Shown here in pieces: positions 1 to 10,033 of a stretch of DNA of 64,000 nucleotides. The stretch's first letter is position 1. Each line of letters opens with the position of its first letter. Both the position numbers and the translations under genes were made by a program. The notes under the pieces were generated by a model that did not search any database, had not been told where the DNA came from, and was given only the letters and a program-made list of their open reading frames with translations. The DNA comes from Lysobacter sp. (GTDB lineage Bacteria > Pseudomonadota > Gammaproteobacteria > Xanthomonadales > Xanthomonadaceae), in NCBI GenBank assembly GCA_011526085.1, contig WYBC01000041.1, forward strand, positions 62,001-126,000, given 5' to 3'.

Positions 1-40
1 ACCGCCCGGCCGGCACGCCGCATCCAACTGGGGAATCACC

Positions 41-910
41 ATGTCCAACGTCGAAAAGCTCATCCGCACCTCTCTGTTCAACACCATCCGCGTCGAAACC
101 ACCCCGAGCAACGATGCCCACTGGATGTACATGCATGCCGATACCCCGTGGGGCGTTCGGCCCTGCTTCCGGACCGCCCTGATGGAAGACATGTGGGCCT
201 ATCTCACCTCGATCACGCTGCGCGAAAGTCAGCGCAAGCCCGGCGAACTGCGCCACGTCGTGATCGCGTCCGACGCCGAAGCGTTCAACCTCGGCGGGGA
301 CCTGAATCTCTTCGCGCAGCTGATCCGCGAAAACAATCGGCACAAGCTCCTCGAATACGCGCGCCGTTGCATTGATGGCGTCTATCACATTCACACCGGC
401 CTGGGCGGCGATGTCCGCACCATCGCACTGCTGCAGGGCGATGCCCTCGGCGGCGGTCTGGAACTGGCCCTGGCCTGTCATACGATCGTCGCGGAAGAAG
501 GCATCGGCATGGGGCTGCCGGAAGTGCTGTTCGGCCTTTTCCCGGGCATGGGCGCCTACTCGTTCCTGTGCAAGCGCGTTTCGCCGCAGCTCGCGGAGAA
601 GATCATCCTCGAAGGTCGGATCTACAGCAGCGAGGAAATGCACGCGCTCGGCATCGTCGACGTTCTGGTTCCGAAGGGCGAAGGCGAAGCGGCGGTCGAG
701 GAAGTGATCCGCAAACAGCAGCGTACCCCCCACGCCCATCTGGCCCTGAACGCCGTGCGCAACATCGCGCAGCCGATCGGTTACGACGAGCTGATGGGAA
801 TCACGGAAGTGTGGGTGGACACCGCGCTGGCGCTGGGCGACAAATCGCTGCGGACCATGGAAAGAATCGTCAAGGCGCAGGAACGGATCGCCCGTCACGC
901 GGCTGCCTGA
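41..910 (+). CDS. rpfF: DSF synthase RpfF (crotonase family)
   Basis: A 289-residue crotonase-fold enzyme that converts 3-hydroxyacyl-ACP to cis-2-unsaturated fatty acids (diffusible signal factor, DSF) by dehydration followed by thioester release. The two glutamates essential in Xanthomonas RpfF fall at the same positions here: E141 in GGGLELALAC and E161 in GLPEVLFGLFPGMG. The oxyanion-hole region AFNLGGDLNLF lies near residues 81-91. The ATG is preceded by a GGGGA Shine-Dalgarno sequence. rpfF converges on rpfC with only 13 bases between the stop codons, the arrangement known from Xanthomonas and Lysobacter; rpfB would be expected upstream, outside the window. In the known system RpfC binds RpfF and restrains its activity. 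A paralogue with the same glutamate pair lies at 53720-54574. Identity is secure from the motifs and the neighbours. Confidence 0.96.
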   Translation: MSNVEKLIRTSLFNTIRVETTPSNDAHWMYMHADTPWGVRPCFRTALMEDMWAYLTSITLRESQRKPGELRHVVIASDAEAFNLGGDLNLFAQLIRENNRHKLLEYARRCIDGVYHIHTGLGGDVRTIALLQGDALGGGLELALACHTIVAEEGIGMGLPEVLFGLFPGMGAYSFLCKRVSPQLAEKIILEGRIYSSEEMHALGIVDVLVPKGEGEAAVEEVIRKQQRTPHAHLALNAVRNIAQPIGYDELMGITEVWVDTALALGDKSLRTMERIVKAQERIARHAAA

Positions 911-923
911 TCATTTCATCAGA

Positions 924-3131
924 TCAGGAAATGCCGTCGAGGCCGCTGTCTCGCGCACGGTCCATCGTACCGTGCGCGGCCAGGATGGTACGGCCGACCG
1001 CGACGTATTCGCGGACGCTGGAAAGGCGGCTGTTCCACTCCTTCGCCAATTGCCATTCCGGAATGCGCATGATGTCGCCGCACACATCGCGAAGCTTGAC
1101 GAGCCCGAGATTGCTGGCCACGCCCTTGAGGGCGTGGGCCTGTTCGCGGACCATGTCCCAGCGGCCCGCCGAACCTTCCTTGTTGAGCTCCGACAGGCAA
1201 CCCTCGGCATCCTGAAGGCATTGCCGGATGAATTTGGCCATGAACTCGTTGCCCATGCCGAGCGAAACCAGCTCGTCCAGCAGCGAAGGGTCGAACATCA
1301 TGTCGGTGAGGGGCGCTTCGCTTTTCGGGGTCTGAACCATCGCCGTGCCCGCCCCTTTCTGGGTGGTCGCGATATCGGCCAGACAGTCCAGCAGGCGCGA
1401 GGCGGACACGGGTTTCCCGATGAACGCGCGCGCGCCGGCTTCCTCGCAGCGGCGAATGGAATCGGGGGTCACGTCGGCGCTCAGCACGATGACCGGCGTT
1501 TTTCTGGCCGAGCCGGATTCCATGACCCGCAACTGATGCAGCATGTCGAGGCCCGAGATGCCGGGCATGTGCAGATCGACCACGACGGCGTCGAAGTCGG
1601 CGCATGCGAGGTGTTCGAGCACGGCCTCGCCGTCCTCGACGGTCGTGACCCGGTGTCCGGCCTTGCCGAGCAGACTTTCCAGCACCATCCGGTTCGCCGC
1701 ATGGTCGTCGGCGATCAGGATGCGCAGGGTCTTGATCCGGGCCCGATGCCGCAGGAACGGGTCGCTGAAGGCGATGACGTTGTCGACGGCCGTCTCGGCA
1801 CCGGCCGCCGCCTCGGGCGACAGGACCCTGCCGTCGACGAATTCCGCGACGATCTGGGTCTTCTCGAAAGGCAGCTCGACCCAGAACCGGGTGCCGCTGC
1901 CTTCGGTGCTTTCGAATCCGATCGATCCACCCATCGCTTCGGTCAATCCCTTGGCGATCGTCGTGCCCAGCCCGGTGCCGCCGTGACGGCGCGAGAGACT
2001 GGCATCGATCTGCTCGAAGGCTTCGAAGATCTTGGCCTTGGCCGACATCGGGATGCCGACGCCGGAATCGCTGACCACGAAGCGGAGGCGCAACAGTTCG
2101 CCGGGTTCGGGCTCGGGAACGAGTTCGACCTCGACCCTGACATAACCGGTGTCGGTGAACTTGACCGCATTGCTGGCGAGATTGAGCAGAACCTGCCGCA
2201 GATGGGCAGCATCGCCGCGCAGGAACTTGGGCACGTCGGCGCCGACGCGGGTCTGGTACGACAGGCCCTTGCCCTGGGCCATCGGCCCGACGATCAGGCC
2301 GACGTGCTCGATGATCTCCGATAGCTGGAAATCCTCGGAGTGCAGCTTGAGCTTGCCGGCCTCGATCGCCGAAATGTCGAGCACGTCTTCCACCAGCGAC
2401 AGCAGCGACCGGGTCGACGCCTGGATGGTGCCCAGATACTGCCGCTGCTCCGAATCCAGGCGGGTGGTCGCGAGCAGTTCGGACATGCCCGCCAGACCGT
2501 TCAGCGGAGTCCGGAACTCATGGCTCATGTTCGCGAGGAATCGCGTCTTGGCCTCGTTCGCCTTGTTCGCCGCTTCGGTCGCGCGAGTCAGCGCGCGCAG
2601 CAGGCCGGCGAGATACAGCGGAATCGCGGCGAGCCCGAGCAGCAGTCCGATCGAGAAACTGAGGTTCTGCTGCCAATACGGGCTGAGCAGGATCACGCTG
2701 CCGAAGGCGAACATCGCCATCAGCACGCCGCCGCGCAGATACAGCGTGCCGAAGCGCAGGCCGTTGCCGACCGTCACCCACATCAGCAGGACGTACACCC
2801 ACGCCAGCGGCTCGCTGAGCACGGTCATCGCCGCGCCCATCAGCCCGTAGTCCGACACGATGCCGAGGAGCCGGCGCCGGTGCGACACGCCCGGATTCAT
2901 GACGATCCTGGCGAAGATGGCGGAACCGACCACCAGTCCGATGGCGACGAGGAAGAAAACGATGTTGATCGAATGATCGCTGCTGTCCATGCCGATCGCG
3001 CGGCGCGCGACCATGTAGACGAGGACCACCGAAAGGGCCACCAGGCGGATCAGGGCCTGTTCGTGCTCGCTGTCCGGTCGATTCTGCAACCGGGCATGCA
3101 TCAGTTCCGCCAGGGCGCGCAGCCGGGTCAC
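924..3131 (-). CDS. rpfC: Hybrid sensor histidine kinase RpfC
   Basis: Inner-membrane DSF sensor. In order: a short N-terminus with an [10 protein letters not shown] segment like the Xanthomonas protein, about five membrane segments (residues 28-180), a HisKA domain with H204 in [12 protein letters not shown], an HATPase with GVGIP and [11 protein letters not shown], a receiver domain with phospho-acceptor D519 (VVVDLHMPG), and a C-terminal HPt domain with H667 (EQAHALKG). With the GTG start chosen here the protein has 735 residues, close to the roughly 726 of Xanthomonas RpfC. This GTG overlaps the rpfG stop as GTGA, which indicates translational coupling; the frame is open further upstream but only as an antisense-like extension over rpfG. 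It senses DSF, phosphorylates RpfG and binds RpfF. There is no rpfH between rpfC and rpfG. Confidence 0.93.
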   Translation of the reverse strand: MTRLRALAELMHARLQNRPDSEHEQALIRLVALSVVLVYMVARRAIGMDSSDHSINIVFFLVAIGLVVGSAIFARIVMNPGVSHRRRLLGIVSDYGLMGAAMTVLSEPLAWVYVLLMWVTVGNGLRFGTLYLRGGVLMAMFAFGSVILLSPYWQQNLSFSIGLLLGLAAIPLYLAGLLRALTRATEAANKANEAKTRFLANMSHEFRTPLNGLAGMSELLATTRLDSEQRQYLGTIQASTRSLLSLVEDVLDISAIEAGKLKLHSEDFQLSEIIEHVGLIVGPMAQGKGLSYQTRVGADVPKFLRGDAAHLRQVLLNLASNAVKFTDTGYVRVEVELVPEPEPGELLRLRFVVSDSGVGIPMSAKAKIFEAFEQIDASLSRRHGGTGLGTTIAKGLTEAMGGSIGFESTEGSGTRFWVELPFEKTQIVAEFVDGRVLSPEAAAGAETAVDNVIAFSDPFLRHRARIKTLRILIADDHAANRMVLESLLGKAGHRVTTVEDGEAVLEHLACADFDAVVVDLHMPGISGLDMLHQLRVMESGSARKTPVIVLSADVTPDSIRRCEEAGARAFIGKPVSASRLLDCLADIATTQKGAGTAMVQTPKSEAPLTDMMFDPSLLDELVSLGMGNEFMAKFIRQCLQDAEGCLSELNKEGSAGRWDMVREQAHALKGVASNLGLVKLRDVCGDIMRIPEWQLAKEWNSRLSSVREYVAVGRTILAAHGTMDRARDSGLDGIS

Positions 3132-4201
3132 TCGAAGCCCGGGCGTTGCGAACTGGTGGAATAACGTTCGCAGATGTCCTCCAACCGAGCGCGGTTCTGC
3201 ACCAGCGCCTGGACGCACTGCGGATCGAACAGCTTGCCGCTCTGCTCCTGGAGGAAATCGAGCGCGTTGTCGAAGGTCCACGGCGCCTTGTAGGGCCGCG
3301 GCGAGATCAGGGCATCGAAGACGTCGGCGACGGCCACGATGCGGGCTTCGATCGGGATGTGCGCGCCGCTGAGGCCGTCGGGATAACCGCTGCCGTCGTA
3401 GCGCTCGTGGTGGCGCAGCGCGATCGCGGCGCCGGCCTGGATGAAACGGTTCTGGCTGCCGCTCAGCAGTTCGTGCCCGATCTGCGGGTGGCGGCGCATG
3501 ATGCTCAACTGGTGTTCGTCCAGCGGGCCGGGCTTGAGCAGCACGTCGTCCGGGATCGCGATCTTGCCGATGTCGTGCAGCGGCGCGGCCAGCTCGATCA
3601 GGCGCACCTCTTCCTCGGACATGCCCAGACCTTCGGCGATCAGGCCGGCGATGTGGGCCATGCGTTCGAGATAGGCGCTGGTGCCGATGTCGCGATACTC
3701 GATCGCGCGGGCGAGCCGCGACAGGGTTTCGCGCTCGCGTTCCTCGACCTCGTGCATGCTCGACAGCAGCCGCTGCTCCAGCGACAGCGCGCGCTGTTTG
3801 ATCGATTCGGACTGCTGGCGGAGCTGCAGCAGGTTGCGGCAGCGGGCGCGCAGCTCGCGCGGGCGGACCGGCTTGACCAGGAAATCGATGACGCCGGCGT
3901 CGAGCGCGGCCTGGCGGATGGGTTCGTCGCCGACCACCGTCACCAGCACGATCGGAACATCGCGGTTGCTCAGCGAGCGGCGGAAGCGGCGCGCGAACTC
4001 CAGGCCGTCGACGACCGGCATGTGGTAGTCGAGCAGGAGCAGGTCGGGGCGGTTGTTCTCGGACCAGCGCAGAGCCTCTTCCGAGTCGCCGAAGTCGAAC
4101 ACCTCCAGCTCGGGACTGATGTCCTCGAGGATATGCCGCAGCATCGTGCGTGCGGATGTCTGGTCATCGACGATGACGATTTTCACGGAGTTGCCCCACA
4201 T
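3128..4201 (-). CDS. rpfG: Cyclic di-GMP phosphodiesterase response regulator RpfG
   Basis: A cytosolic response regulator of 357 residues. The receiver domain (about residues 7-125) has D58 in LLLLDYHMP and K110. A helical linker follows, then an HD-GYP phosphodiesterase domain (about 155-345) with HDIGK at 209-213 and [13 protein letters not shown] at 264-276. In the known pathway phospho-RpfG degrades cyclic di-GMP and so couples DSF sensing to virulence or antibiotic genes. It is the first gene of an rpfG-rpfC transcript and its stop overlaps the rpfC GTG start. The 252 bases upstream (4202-4453, to the lysS stop) should hold its promoter, but I see no convincing hexamer pair there. Confidence 0.95.
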   Translation of the reverse strand: MWGNSVKIVIVDDQTSARTMLRHILEDISPELEVFDFGDSEEALRWSENNRPDLLLLDYHMPVVDGLEFARRFRRSLSNRDVPIVLVTVVGDEPIRQAALDAGVIDFLVKPVRPRELRARCRNLLQLRQQSESIKQRALSLEQRLLSSMHEVEERERETLSRLARAIEYRDIGTSAYLERMAHIAGLIAEGLGMSEEEVRLIELAAPLHDIGKIAIPDDVLLKPGPLDEHQLSIMRRHPQIGHELLSGSQNRFIQAGAAIALRHHERYDGSGYPDGLSGAHIPIEARIVAVADVFDALISPRPYKAPWTFDNALDFLQEQSGKLFDPQCVQALVQNRARLEDICERYSTSSQRPGFE

Positions 4202-4453
4202 GCGGATACCGTGCGTCCTTGCGTGCGTGGTGTATGGATTGGATTCGTTCCTGCCACGAAATCTAAAGCAATTTCCGTGCCTTGTCTCGCATGCGCTTGA
4301 TCCGGGACCATTCTAGGCCAATCCGGACGGCCTCGGCATGATCCCTTCGCCGCACGGCGCGCAGAACGTGCCGGGCGAGTCAGGGACGGGACAGTGTCGC
4401 CCCTGCGGCCGGGAATGGCGAGCCCCTGCCCGACCTGTCGGTCCTGACAGTGC

Positions 4454-5962
4454 TCAAAGCTCGGGGCGCATGTAGGGGAAGAGCAGCACGTCGCGGATCG
4501 AAGTCGACCCGGTCAGCAGCATCACCAGGCGGTCGATGCCCACGCCGAGGCCGCCGGTCGGCGGCAGGCCGACTTCCAGCGCGCGGATGTAGTCGGCGTC
4601 GTAATGCATGGCCTCGTCGTCGCCGCCCTCCTTCGCTTCGACCTGCGCACGGAAGCGCGCGGCCTGGTCTTCCGAGTCGTTCAGTTCCGAGAATCCGTTG
4701 GCCATTTCCTTGCCGCCGATGAACAGCTCGAAGCGATCGGTGATGCCCGGCTCGCTGTCGGACTCGCGGGCCAGCGGCGAAACCTCCACCGGATAATGGG
4801 TGATGAAGGTCGGCTGGATCAGGTCGGCTTCGACCGTCTTCTCGAAGATCTCGAGCAGCAGCTTGCCCCAGCCGTAGCCCGGCTTGACGTGCACCTTCAG
4901 GCGCGCGCAGTGCGCGGCCAGCGCCTCGCGGTCGCGGCAGTCGGCGACCGAGATTTCCGGATTGCGCTCGCGCACCGCCTCTTCCAGCTTCCAGCGCCGG
5001 AACGGCTTGTCCAGGCCGATGGTGTTGCCGTCCCATTCGACCTCGCCGATGCCGAGGGTGTCGTTGGCGACATGGCGGATCAGCCCTTCGGTGAGATCCA
5101 TCACCTCGTGGTACGTGGCATACGCCTCGTACAGTTCGAGCATGGTGAATTCGGGGTTGTGGCGGGTGCTGACGCCTTCGTTGCGGAAGTTGCGGTTGAT
5201 CTCGTACACGCGCTCGAAACCGCCGACGACCAGGCGCTTCAGGTACAGCTCCGGCGCGACGCGCAGATACAGGTCGAGATCGAGCGCGTTGTGATGGGTC
5301 GTGAACGGCCGAGCGGTGGCGCCGCCGGCGATGTAATGCATCATCGGCGTCTCCACTTCCTGGAAACGACGGTCGTCGAGCCAGCGCCGGATCGCGGAAA
5401 CGATGATCGATCGCTTGCGGAAGACTTCGCGCGCCTCGGGAGTGACGATCAGATCGACGTAACGCTGGCGGTAGCGCTGCTCGACATCGCTGAGCCCATG
5501 CCACTTGTCCGGCAGCGGGCGCAGCGACTTGGTCAGCAGGCGCAGCGAGGTCACCTTCACCGACAACTCGCCGGTCTTCGTGCGCATCAGCGCACCTTCG
5601 GCACCGACGATGTCGCCGATGTCCCAATGCTTGAAGGCATCGTAGGCGTCGCCCAGCGCGATCGACTGCAGGAACAGCTGGATGCCGCCGCTCATGTCCT
5701 GGATCTGGGCGAACGCGGCCTTGCCCATCACCCGCTTGGCCATCAGCCGCCCGGCGATCGTGACGCGACGGCCTTCGGCCTCCAACGCTTCGCCGGTCCA
5801 GCGATCGGCGTCCTCGTAGGCATCCTGCAGGTCGCGGGCGTAGTCCTCGCGACGGAAATCGTTGGGATAGGCCGTGCCCTGCGCGCGGAGTGCCGCGAGT
5901 TTCGCGCGCCGCTCCGCGATCAGGGCGTTCTCGTCGTGCGGCGGGGTCTGGGCGTCGGTCAT
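4454..5962 (-). CDS. lysS: Lysyl-tRNA synthetase, class II
   Basis: Charges tRNA-Lys in the cytoplasm. The protein has 502 residues, close to the usual 505. An N-terminal OB-fold anticodon-binding domain (about 60-165) is followed by the class II catalytic core: motif 2 around [15 protein letters not shown] and HNPEFTMLE, and motif 3 near the C-terminus as [15 protein letters not shown], ending FPYMRPEL. The start [15 protein letters not shown] fits the family; an upstream in-frame ATG at 6037 would add 25 residues without homology-like features. It follows prfB by 96 bases on the same strand, the conserved prfB-lysS pairing. Confidence 0.97.
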   Translation of the reverse strand: MTDAQTPPHDENALIAERRAKLAALRAQGTAYPNDFRREDYARDLQDAYEDADRWTGEALEAEGRRVTIAGRLMAKRVMGKAAFAQIQDMSGGIQLFLQSIALGDAYDAFKHWDIGDIVGAEGALMRTKTGELSVKVTSLRLLTKSLRPLPDKWHGLSDVEQRYRQRYVDLIVTPEAREVFRKRSIIVSAIRRWLDDRRFQEVETPMMHYIAGGATARPFTTHHNALDLDLYLRVAPELYLKRLVVGGFERVYEINRNFRNEGVSTRHNPEFTMLELYEAYATYHEVMDLTEGLIRHVANDTLGIGEVEWDGNTIGLDKPFRRWKLEEAVRERNPEISVADCRDREALAAHCARLKVHVKPGYGWGKLLLEIFEKTVEADLIQPTFITHYPVEVSPLARESDSEPGITDRFELFIGGKEMANGFSELNDSEDQAARFRAQVEAKEGGDDEAMHYDADYIRALEVGLPPTGGLGVGIDRLVMLLTGSTSIRDVLLFPYMRPEL

Positions 5963-6058
5963 GGCGGTGGTCCGTGGGGGGATCGTGGGAATGCGAGAGG
6001 ATGCAGGATCGCAATCGGCCACGTTGTCCGCGGCCACCGCCGCGCCTGCCGCGACGGT

Positions 6059-7187
6059 TCAGACGGCGTCGATGCGTTTGGCGCCGGCCTCCAGGCCGGA
6101 CTTCAGGCTGGCCTCGACGAATTCGTCGAGATCGCCGTCGAGCACCTTCTGGGTGTCGCTGCGCTCGATGCCGGTGCGCAGATCCTTGATCCGCGACTGG
6201 TCGAGCACGTAGTTGCGGATCTGGCTGCCCCAGCCGATGTCGGACTTGGTGGCTTCCAGTGCGTCGCGCTCGGCGTTGCGCTTCTGGATTTCCATTTCGT
6301 ACAACTTCGCCTTCAGCATCTTCATCGCGGTGTCGCGGTTCTGGTGCTGGCTGCGGCCGTTCTGGCAGGCGACGACAATGCCCGAGGGCACGTGGGTGAT
6401 GCGCACCGCGGATTCGGTCTTGTTCACGTGCTGGCCGCCCGCGCCCGAGGAGCGATACACGTCGGTCTTGAGGTCCGCCGGATTGATCTCGATGTCGATG
6501 TCGTCGTCGACTTCCGGCGAGACGAACACCGAGGTGAACGAGGTGTGGCGGCGGTTGTCGGAATCGAACGGCGACTTGCGCACCAGCCGGTGCACGCCGA
6601 TCTCGGTCTTCAGCCAGCCGTAGGCGTATTCGCCCTCGACCCGGACCGTCGCCGACTTGATGCCGGCCACGTCGCCGGCGCTGGCTTCCATCAGCTCGGT
6701 CTTCCAGCCGCGCGATTCGGCCCAGCGCAGATACATGCGGAGCAGCATTTCCGCCCAGTCCTGGGCCTCGGTGCCGCCGGCGCCGGCCTGGATGTCGACA
6801 TAGGCGTTCGCCGAATCCATCTTGCCGGAGAACATGCGCTGGAACTCCAGCTGATCGACGCCCCGAGCATAGCGCTCCACGTCGTTCTGGATCGCGAGCG
6901 CGGTGTCGTCGTCCTCTTCCATCTCGACCAGTTCGAGGAGTTCCTCGGCGCCGGCCAGGCCGTCCTTCAGGTCGCGGATGCCGTTGACGGTCTTGTCGAG
7001 CATCGAGCGCTCGCGGCCCAGGGCCTGCGCGCGTTCGGCGTCGTTCCAGATATCGGGGTTTTCCAGCTCGCGGTTGACTTCTTCCAGACGCTCGACCTTG
7101 GCGTCGTAGTCAAAGATACCCCCTCAGCGAATCGAGCCGGCCACGGAGGTCGGCGATGCGCTGGCGGATCGGGTTGAGTTCGATCAT
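6059..7187 (-). CDS. prfB: Peptide chain release factor 2 with programmed +1 frameshift
   Basis: Release factor 2, which terminates translation at UGA and UAA. The gene is split in frame: codons 1-25 run from ATG at 7187 to an in-frame UGA at 7110-7112, and translation continues in the +1 frame from 7111 to the stop at 6059. The slip site reads AGGGGGTATCTTTGAC, i.e. an internal Shine-Dalgarno AGGGGG, then CTT TGA C, the textbook autoregulatory site. The full product would be about 375 residues. The recoded part carries the stop-codon-recognition tripeptide SPF (RKSPFDSDN) and the GGQ loop ([14 protein letters not shown]). When RF2 is scarce the ribosome shifts and makes more. Confidence 0.95.
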
Positions 7188-7258
7188 GGCGTGATGTGCG
7201 GTTGCAGCAAAGACCGGCGATTCTAGCAGGGTGTCGCGCGATGATGGTCCGGAACGCC

Positions 7259-8152
7259 TCAGGCCACCCCGACCCGGGCGCGCAGCGCGTCGCGGTAGGT
7301 CCGGCTGCAGGGCACCGCGGCGCCATCGCGCAGATGGATGCGGGCATCGCCGCTGTCGAGCGGCTCGATCGACGCGACGCCGCCGAGATTGACGATGTAG
7401 CTGCGGTGGACGCGGACGAAGCGCTCCGGGTCCAGCCGGGCTTCGATCCCGGCGATGGTGCTGCGCAGCGGGTAGTCGTGGCCGCGGACCCGCAGATTCA
7501 CGTAATTGCCCGAGGCCTGCAGCCATTCGATGTCGTTCGCGGCGATCAGGAATTCGCGGCCCAGCTTGCGGACCAGGAAGCGCTCGGGACGGTCCAGCGA
7601 TTCCACCGGCTCGCCCTCGTCCGGTGGCCCGAGCAGGCTGGCCTCGCCCTGCAGGCGGCGGACGATGAAGCGGTAACTCTCCATGACCGACACGATCATG
7701 ACGTAGCCGCGGACATCCTTCAGGTATTCGTAGAGCAGCTCGCTGGGCCAGTGGCCGAAATCGTAGTCCCCACCCTGCATGGCGTAGGCCAGCTCGCGCA
7801 ATGCGACCATCCCGGCCACGTGCAGCAGCGAGAACGCCACGCTGCCCAGCAGCAGCCAGCACAGATGGCGGCGCAGGACACCCCAATGCAGGGGAAAGCG
7901 CCGGGTGAGCCAGGCAACGCCGGGAATCAGCAGCAGGATCACGATCCCGCTCGACCACTCCCAGACCACCGGCTCCCAATCCGCGAAGTCCAGCCCGACC
8001 CGGCGGATGTCCATGAGCACGGTGACGCTGTTGGCGACGCCGTTGACCGCGGTCAGGCCGATCCAGAACCCGATCTCGATCGCGCGATGCCAGCGCCGCA
8101 ACCACGCAAGACCGGCGGTATCGGAATGGGTGGTCGTGGGCGCGATGGACAT
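7259..8152 (-). CDS. Membrane-anchored LytTR DNA-binding regulator
   Basis: A 297-residue protein with about four N-terminal membrane segments (residues 25-145) and a C-terminal LytTR DNA-binding domain (about 192-290), recognised from FLIAANDIEWLQASGNYVNL, PLRSTIAGIEARL and FVRVHRSYIVNL. There is no receiver domain, so the membrane part is likely the sensory input; what it senses is not evident. It lies divergently from the acyltransferase-3 gene at 8321, with 168 bases between. Such LytTR plus acyltransferase pairs suggest, but do not prove, that it regulates its neighbour. Its stop is 71 bases from the prfB start. Confidence 0.85.
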   Translation of the reverse strand: MSIAPTTTHSDTAGLAWLRRWHRAIEIGFWIGLTAVNGVANSVTVLMDIRRVGLDFADWEPVVWEWSSGIVILLLIPGVAWLTRRFPLHWGVLRRHLCWLLLGSVAFSLLHVAGMVALRELAYAMQGGDYDFGHWPSELLYEYLKDVRGYVMIVSVMESYRFIVRRLQGEASLLGPPDEGEPVESLDRPERFLVRKLGREFLIAANDIEWLQASGNYVNLRVRGHDYPLRSTIAGIEARLDPERFVRVHRSYIVNLGGVASIEPLDSGDARIHLRDGAAVPCSRTYRDALRARVGVA

Positions 8153-8320
8153 CCGCGCATTCTAGGCGTGCGTGCGTGGATTCCGTCCCCGGACCATCCC
8201 TGCCCGCCCACGGTTCGTCCCTTTCCAAGTGCGATCAGGCACTTGGCGCTGGCCGGCGGATCGGCCGCGACGAGACTGGCGCCCACTTCCGAGACGCCCG
8301 CTTCCGGGATGGAGACGACG

Positions 8321-9523
8321 ATGGGACGCCGATACGATCTGGACTGGGTGCGGGTGGCCGCATTCTGCCTGCTGGTGCTGTACCACACCGGCATGTACTA
8401 CGTGAGCTGGGACTGGCATGTGAAAAGCCCGTACGCCGGCGACACCCTCGAACCGCTGATGCTGCTGACCGCACCCTGGCGGCTGTCTCTGTTGTTCCTG
8501 ATCTCCGGGGTCGCCACCGCCTTCCTGTTCCGCAGGACCCCGGCCGGATTCGTCGGCCAGCGCTCCTGGCGGCTGCTGGTCCCGCTGATCTTCGGCATGC
8601 TGGTGGTGGTGACGCCGCAGGCCTACTACGAAGTCGTCGAAAAGCTGCCAGGCGGCTATCAAGACGGTTATCTCGCCTTCTGGGGACGGTATCTGCAGGG
8701 CGACGGCACGTTCTGCCGCGATGGCGACTGCCTGGACCTGCCCACCTGGAACCACCTGTGGTTCGTCGCCTACCTATGGGTCTACACGCTCGCGATCTGG
8801 GCCCTGCTGCGTTTCGCGCCGAAGACGGTCGACGTGGTGGGCGGCTGGCTGGAACGGCGGTTGTCGGGGGCGGGCGTGCTGCTGTGGCCGGTGCTGTGGC
8901 TGGCGGTCGCGCGGATCCTGCTGGTCGAACGCTTCGAGTCGACGCACGCCCTCGTCGACGACTGGTACAACCACGCGCAGTACCTGCCGATCTTCCTGCT
9001 CGGCGCGCTGGTCGCGACCCGCGCCGGCGTCTGGGACGCGCTGCAGCGCATGCGCTGGATCTCGGTCGGCCTCGCGGCTGCCGGGTACGTCTTCATCGTC
9101 TGGTACTTCTACGGCAGCGGCTACGGCGACGACCGCCCGCCGCCGGACGCGCTGCGCATGCTGCAGCGCGCGGTCTGGGCGCTGTTCCAGTGGACCGCGA
9201 TCGCCGCGATCCTCGGCATCGTCCGCGGCATCGCCTTCCGCGACGGCCCCGCACTGCGCTACCTGCGCGAAGCCGTGTTCCCGGTCTACATCCTGCATCA
9301 GACGGTGATCGTGATCCTGGCGCACAACGCGCAGCCGCTGGGCCTGCGGCCGGCGATCGAAGGTCCGCTGCTGGTGCTGGCGACGTTCGGGCTGTGCTTT
9401 CTCGGTTTCGAGATCGTGCGGCGGGTGCGGTGGATGCGGCCGTTGTTCGGGCTGAAGGCTGCCGCTCCTCACAGCGCGAGGGCAAGCATCGAGACGACGG
9501 GCGCAGGCGCATCCGAAGCTTGA
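8321..9523 (+). CDS. Acyltransferase-3 family integral membrane protein
   Basis: A 400-residue polytopic protein of the Acyl_transf_3 family (PF01757), which transfers acyl groups onto extracytoplasmic carbohydrates or peptides. It begins RRYDLDWVRVAAFCLLVLYHTGMYY, the usual first helix with its conserved D-x-x-R and His, and has about ten hydrophobic segments. LFLISGVATAFLFRR is the typical second element. The ATG at 8321 has GGAG seven bases upstream; an in-frame ATG at 8309 is possible but would lack that signal. The substrate is unknown. It is divergent from the LytTR regulator. Confidence 0.85.
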   Translation: MGRRYDLDWVRVAAFCLLVLYHTGMYYVSWDWHVKSPYAGDTLEPLMLLTAPWRLSLLFLISGVATAFLFRRTPAGFVGQRSWRLLVPLIFGMLVVVTPQAYYEVVEKLPGGYQDGYLAFWGRYLQGDGTFCRDGDCLDLPTWNHLWFVAYLWVYTLAIWALLRFAPKTVDVVGGWLERRLSGAGVLLWPVLWLAVARILLVERFESTHALVDDWYNHAQYLPIFLLGALVATRAGVWDALQRMRWISVGLAAAGYVFIVWYFYGSGYGDDRPPPDALRMLQRAVWALFQWTAIAAILGIVRGIAFRDGPALRYLREAVFPVYILHQTVIVILAHNAQPLGLRPAIEGPLLVLATFGLCFLGFEIVRRVRWMRPLFGLKAAAPHSARASIETTGAGASEA

Positions 9524-9534
9524 GTCGCCGCTCT

Positions 9535-10014
9535 TCAGGATCGCCAGCAGACCCGTTCGCACTCAAGGGCAGCGGCGGACGGGTCGTAGCGGTAATGCGC
9601 CCCCGTGCCATTCAGACCACCCCAGATCGTTTCGATGTAAATCTGGTCGGTCGTCGGCACCTCCGCGAAATTGGCCAAACCGATTTCATGGGTGCCGGCG
9701 CGAAAGATCGCGGCACGCGGAGGCGACAGTGCGCCTCGATGCCAGGCTGCCCCGGCATGGATCGACAGGAATCGGGTGAAGTCGCCGACTCGCCGGCGCA
9801 CAAGGCCATCGCCGTCGAGATGCCATGCCGCCGACACCGGCATCTCGCCAAGGCCCCGTTCGGTTCGATAGGAGTGACGGTGCGAGATCCAGACGGCGGG
9901 CGGCCTCGAAGCTTCGGGCAAGCTTGTCCATTCCTCCGAGATCAGCGAAAGGCAGGCTTCGATACGTGCGGTCTCCAACGATCCCTCCCATGTACGGCGG
10001 CCGTGGAGGATCAC
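9535..10014 (-). CDS. Hypothetical protein
   Basis: A 159-residue frame starting at GTG, 19 bases after the stop of the VIT/vWA gene and convergent with the acyltransferase gene (11 bases between stops). No signal peptide or membrane segment is seen. The composition is that of a soluble globular protein (GGLNGTGAHYRYDPSAAALECERVCWRS at the C-terminus, split here only for description). I do not recognise a family. Position and co-direction suggest the tail of the VIT/vWA transcript. The exact start is uncertain because no ATG is available. Confidence 0.5.
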   Translation of the reverse strand: MILHGRRTWEGSLETARIEACLSLISEEWTSLPEASRPPAVWISHRHSYRTERGLGEMPVSAAWHLDGDGLVRRRVGDFTRFLSIHAGAAWHRGALSPPRAAIFRAGTHEIGLANFAEVPTTDQIYIETIWGGLNGTGAHYRYDPSAAALECERVCWRS

Positions 10015-10033
10015 GGCCGCCTGAAGGACGACA

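Noticed and set aside
911-930. CATTTC...GAAATG inverted repeat between rpfF and rpfC as terminator
   Set aside because: Only six pairs, A/T-rich, with no T tract; too weak to call.
3146-4300. Plus-strand frame opposite rpfG
   Set aside because: No ribosome site, no motif, and it covers rpfG on the other strand entirely.
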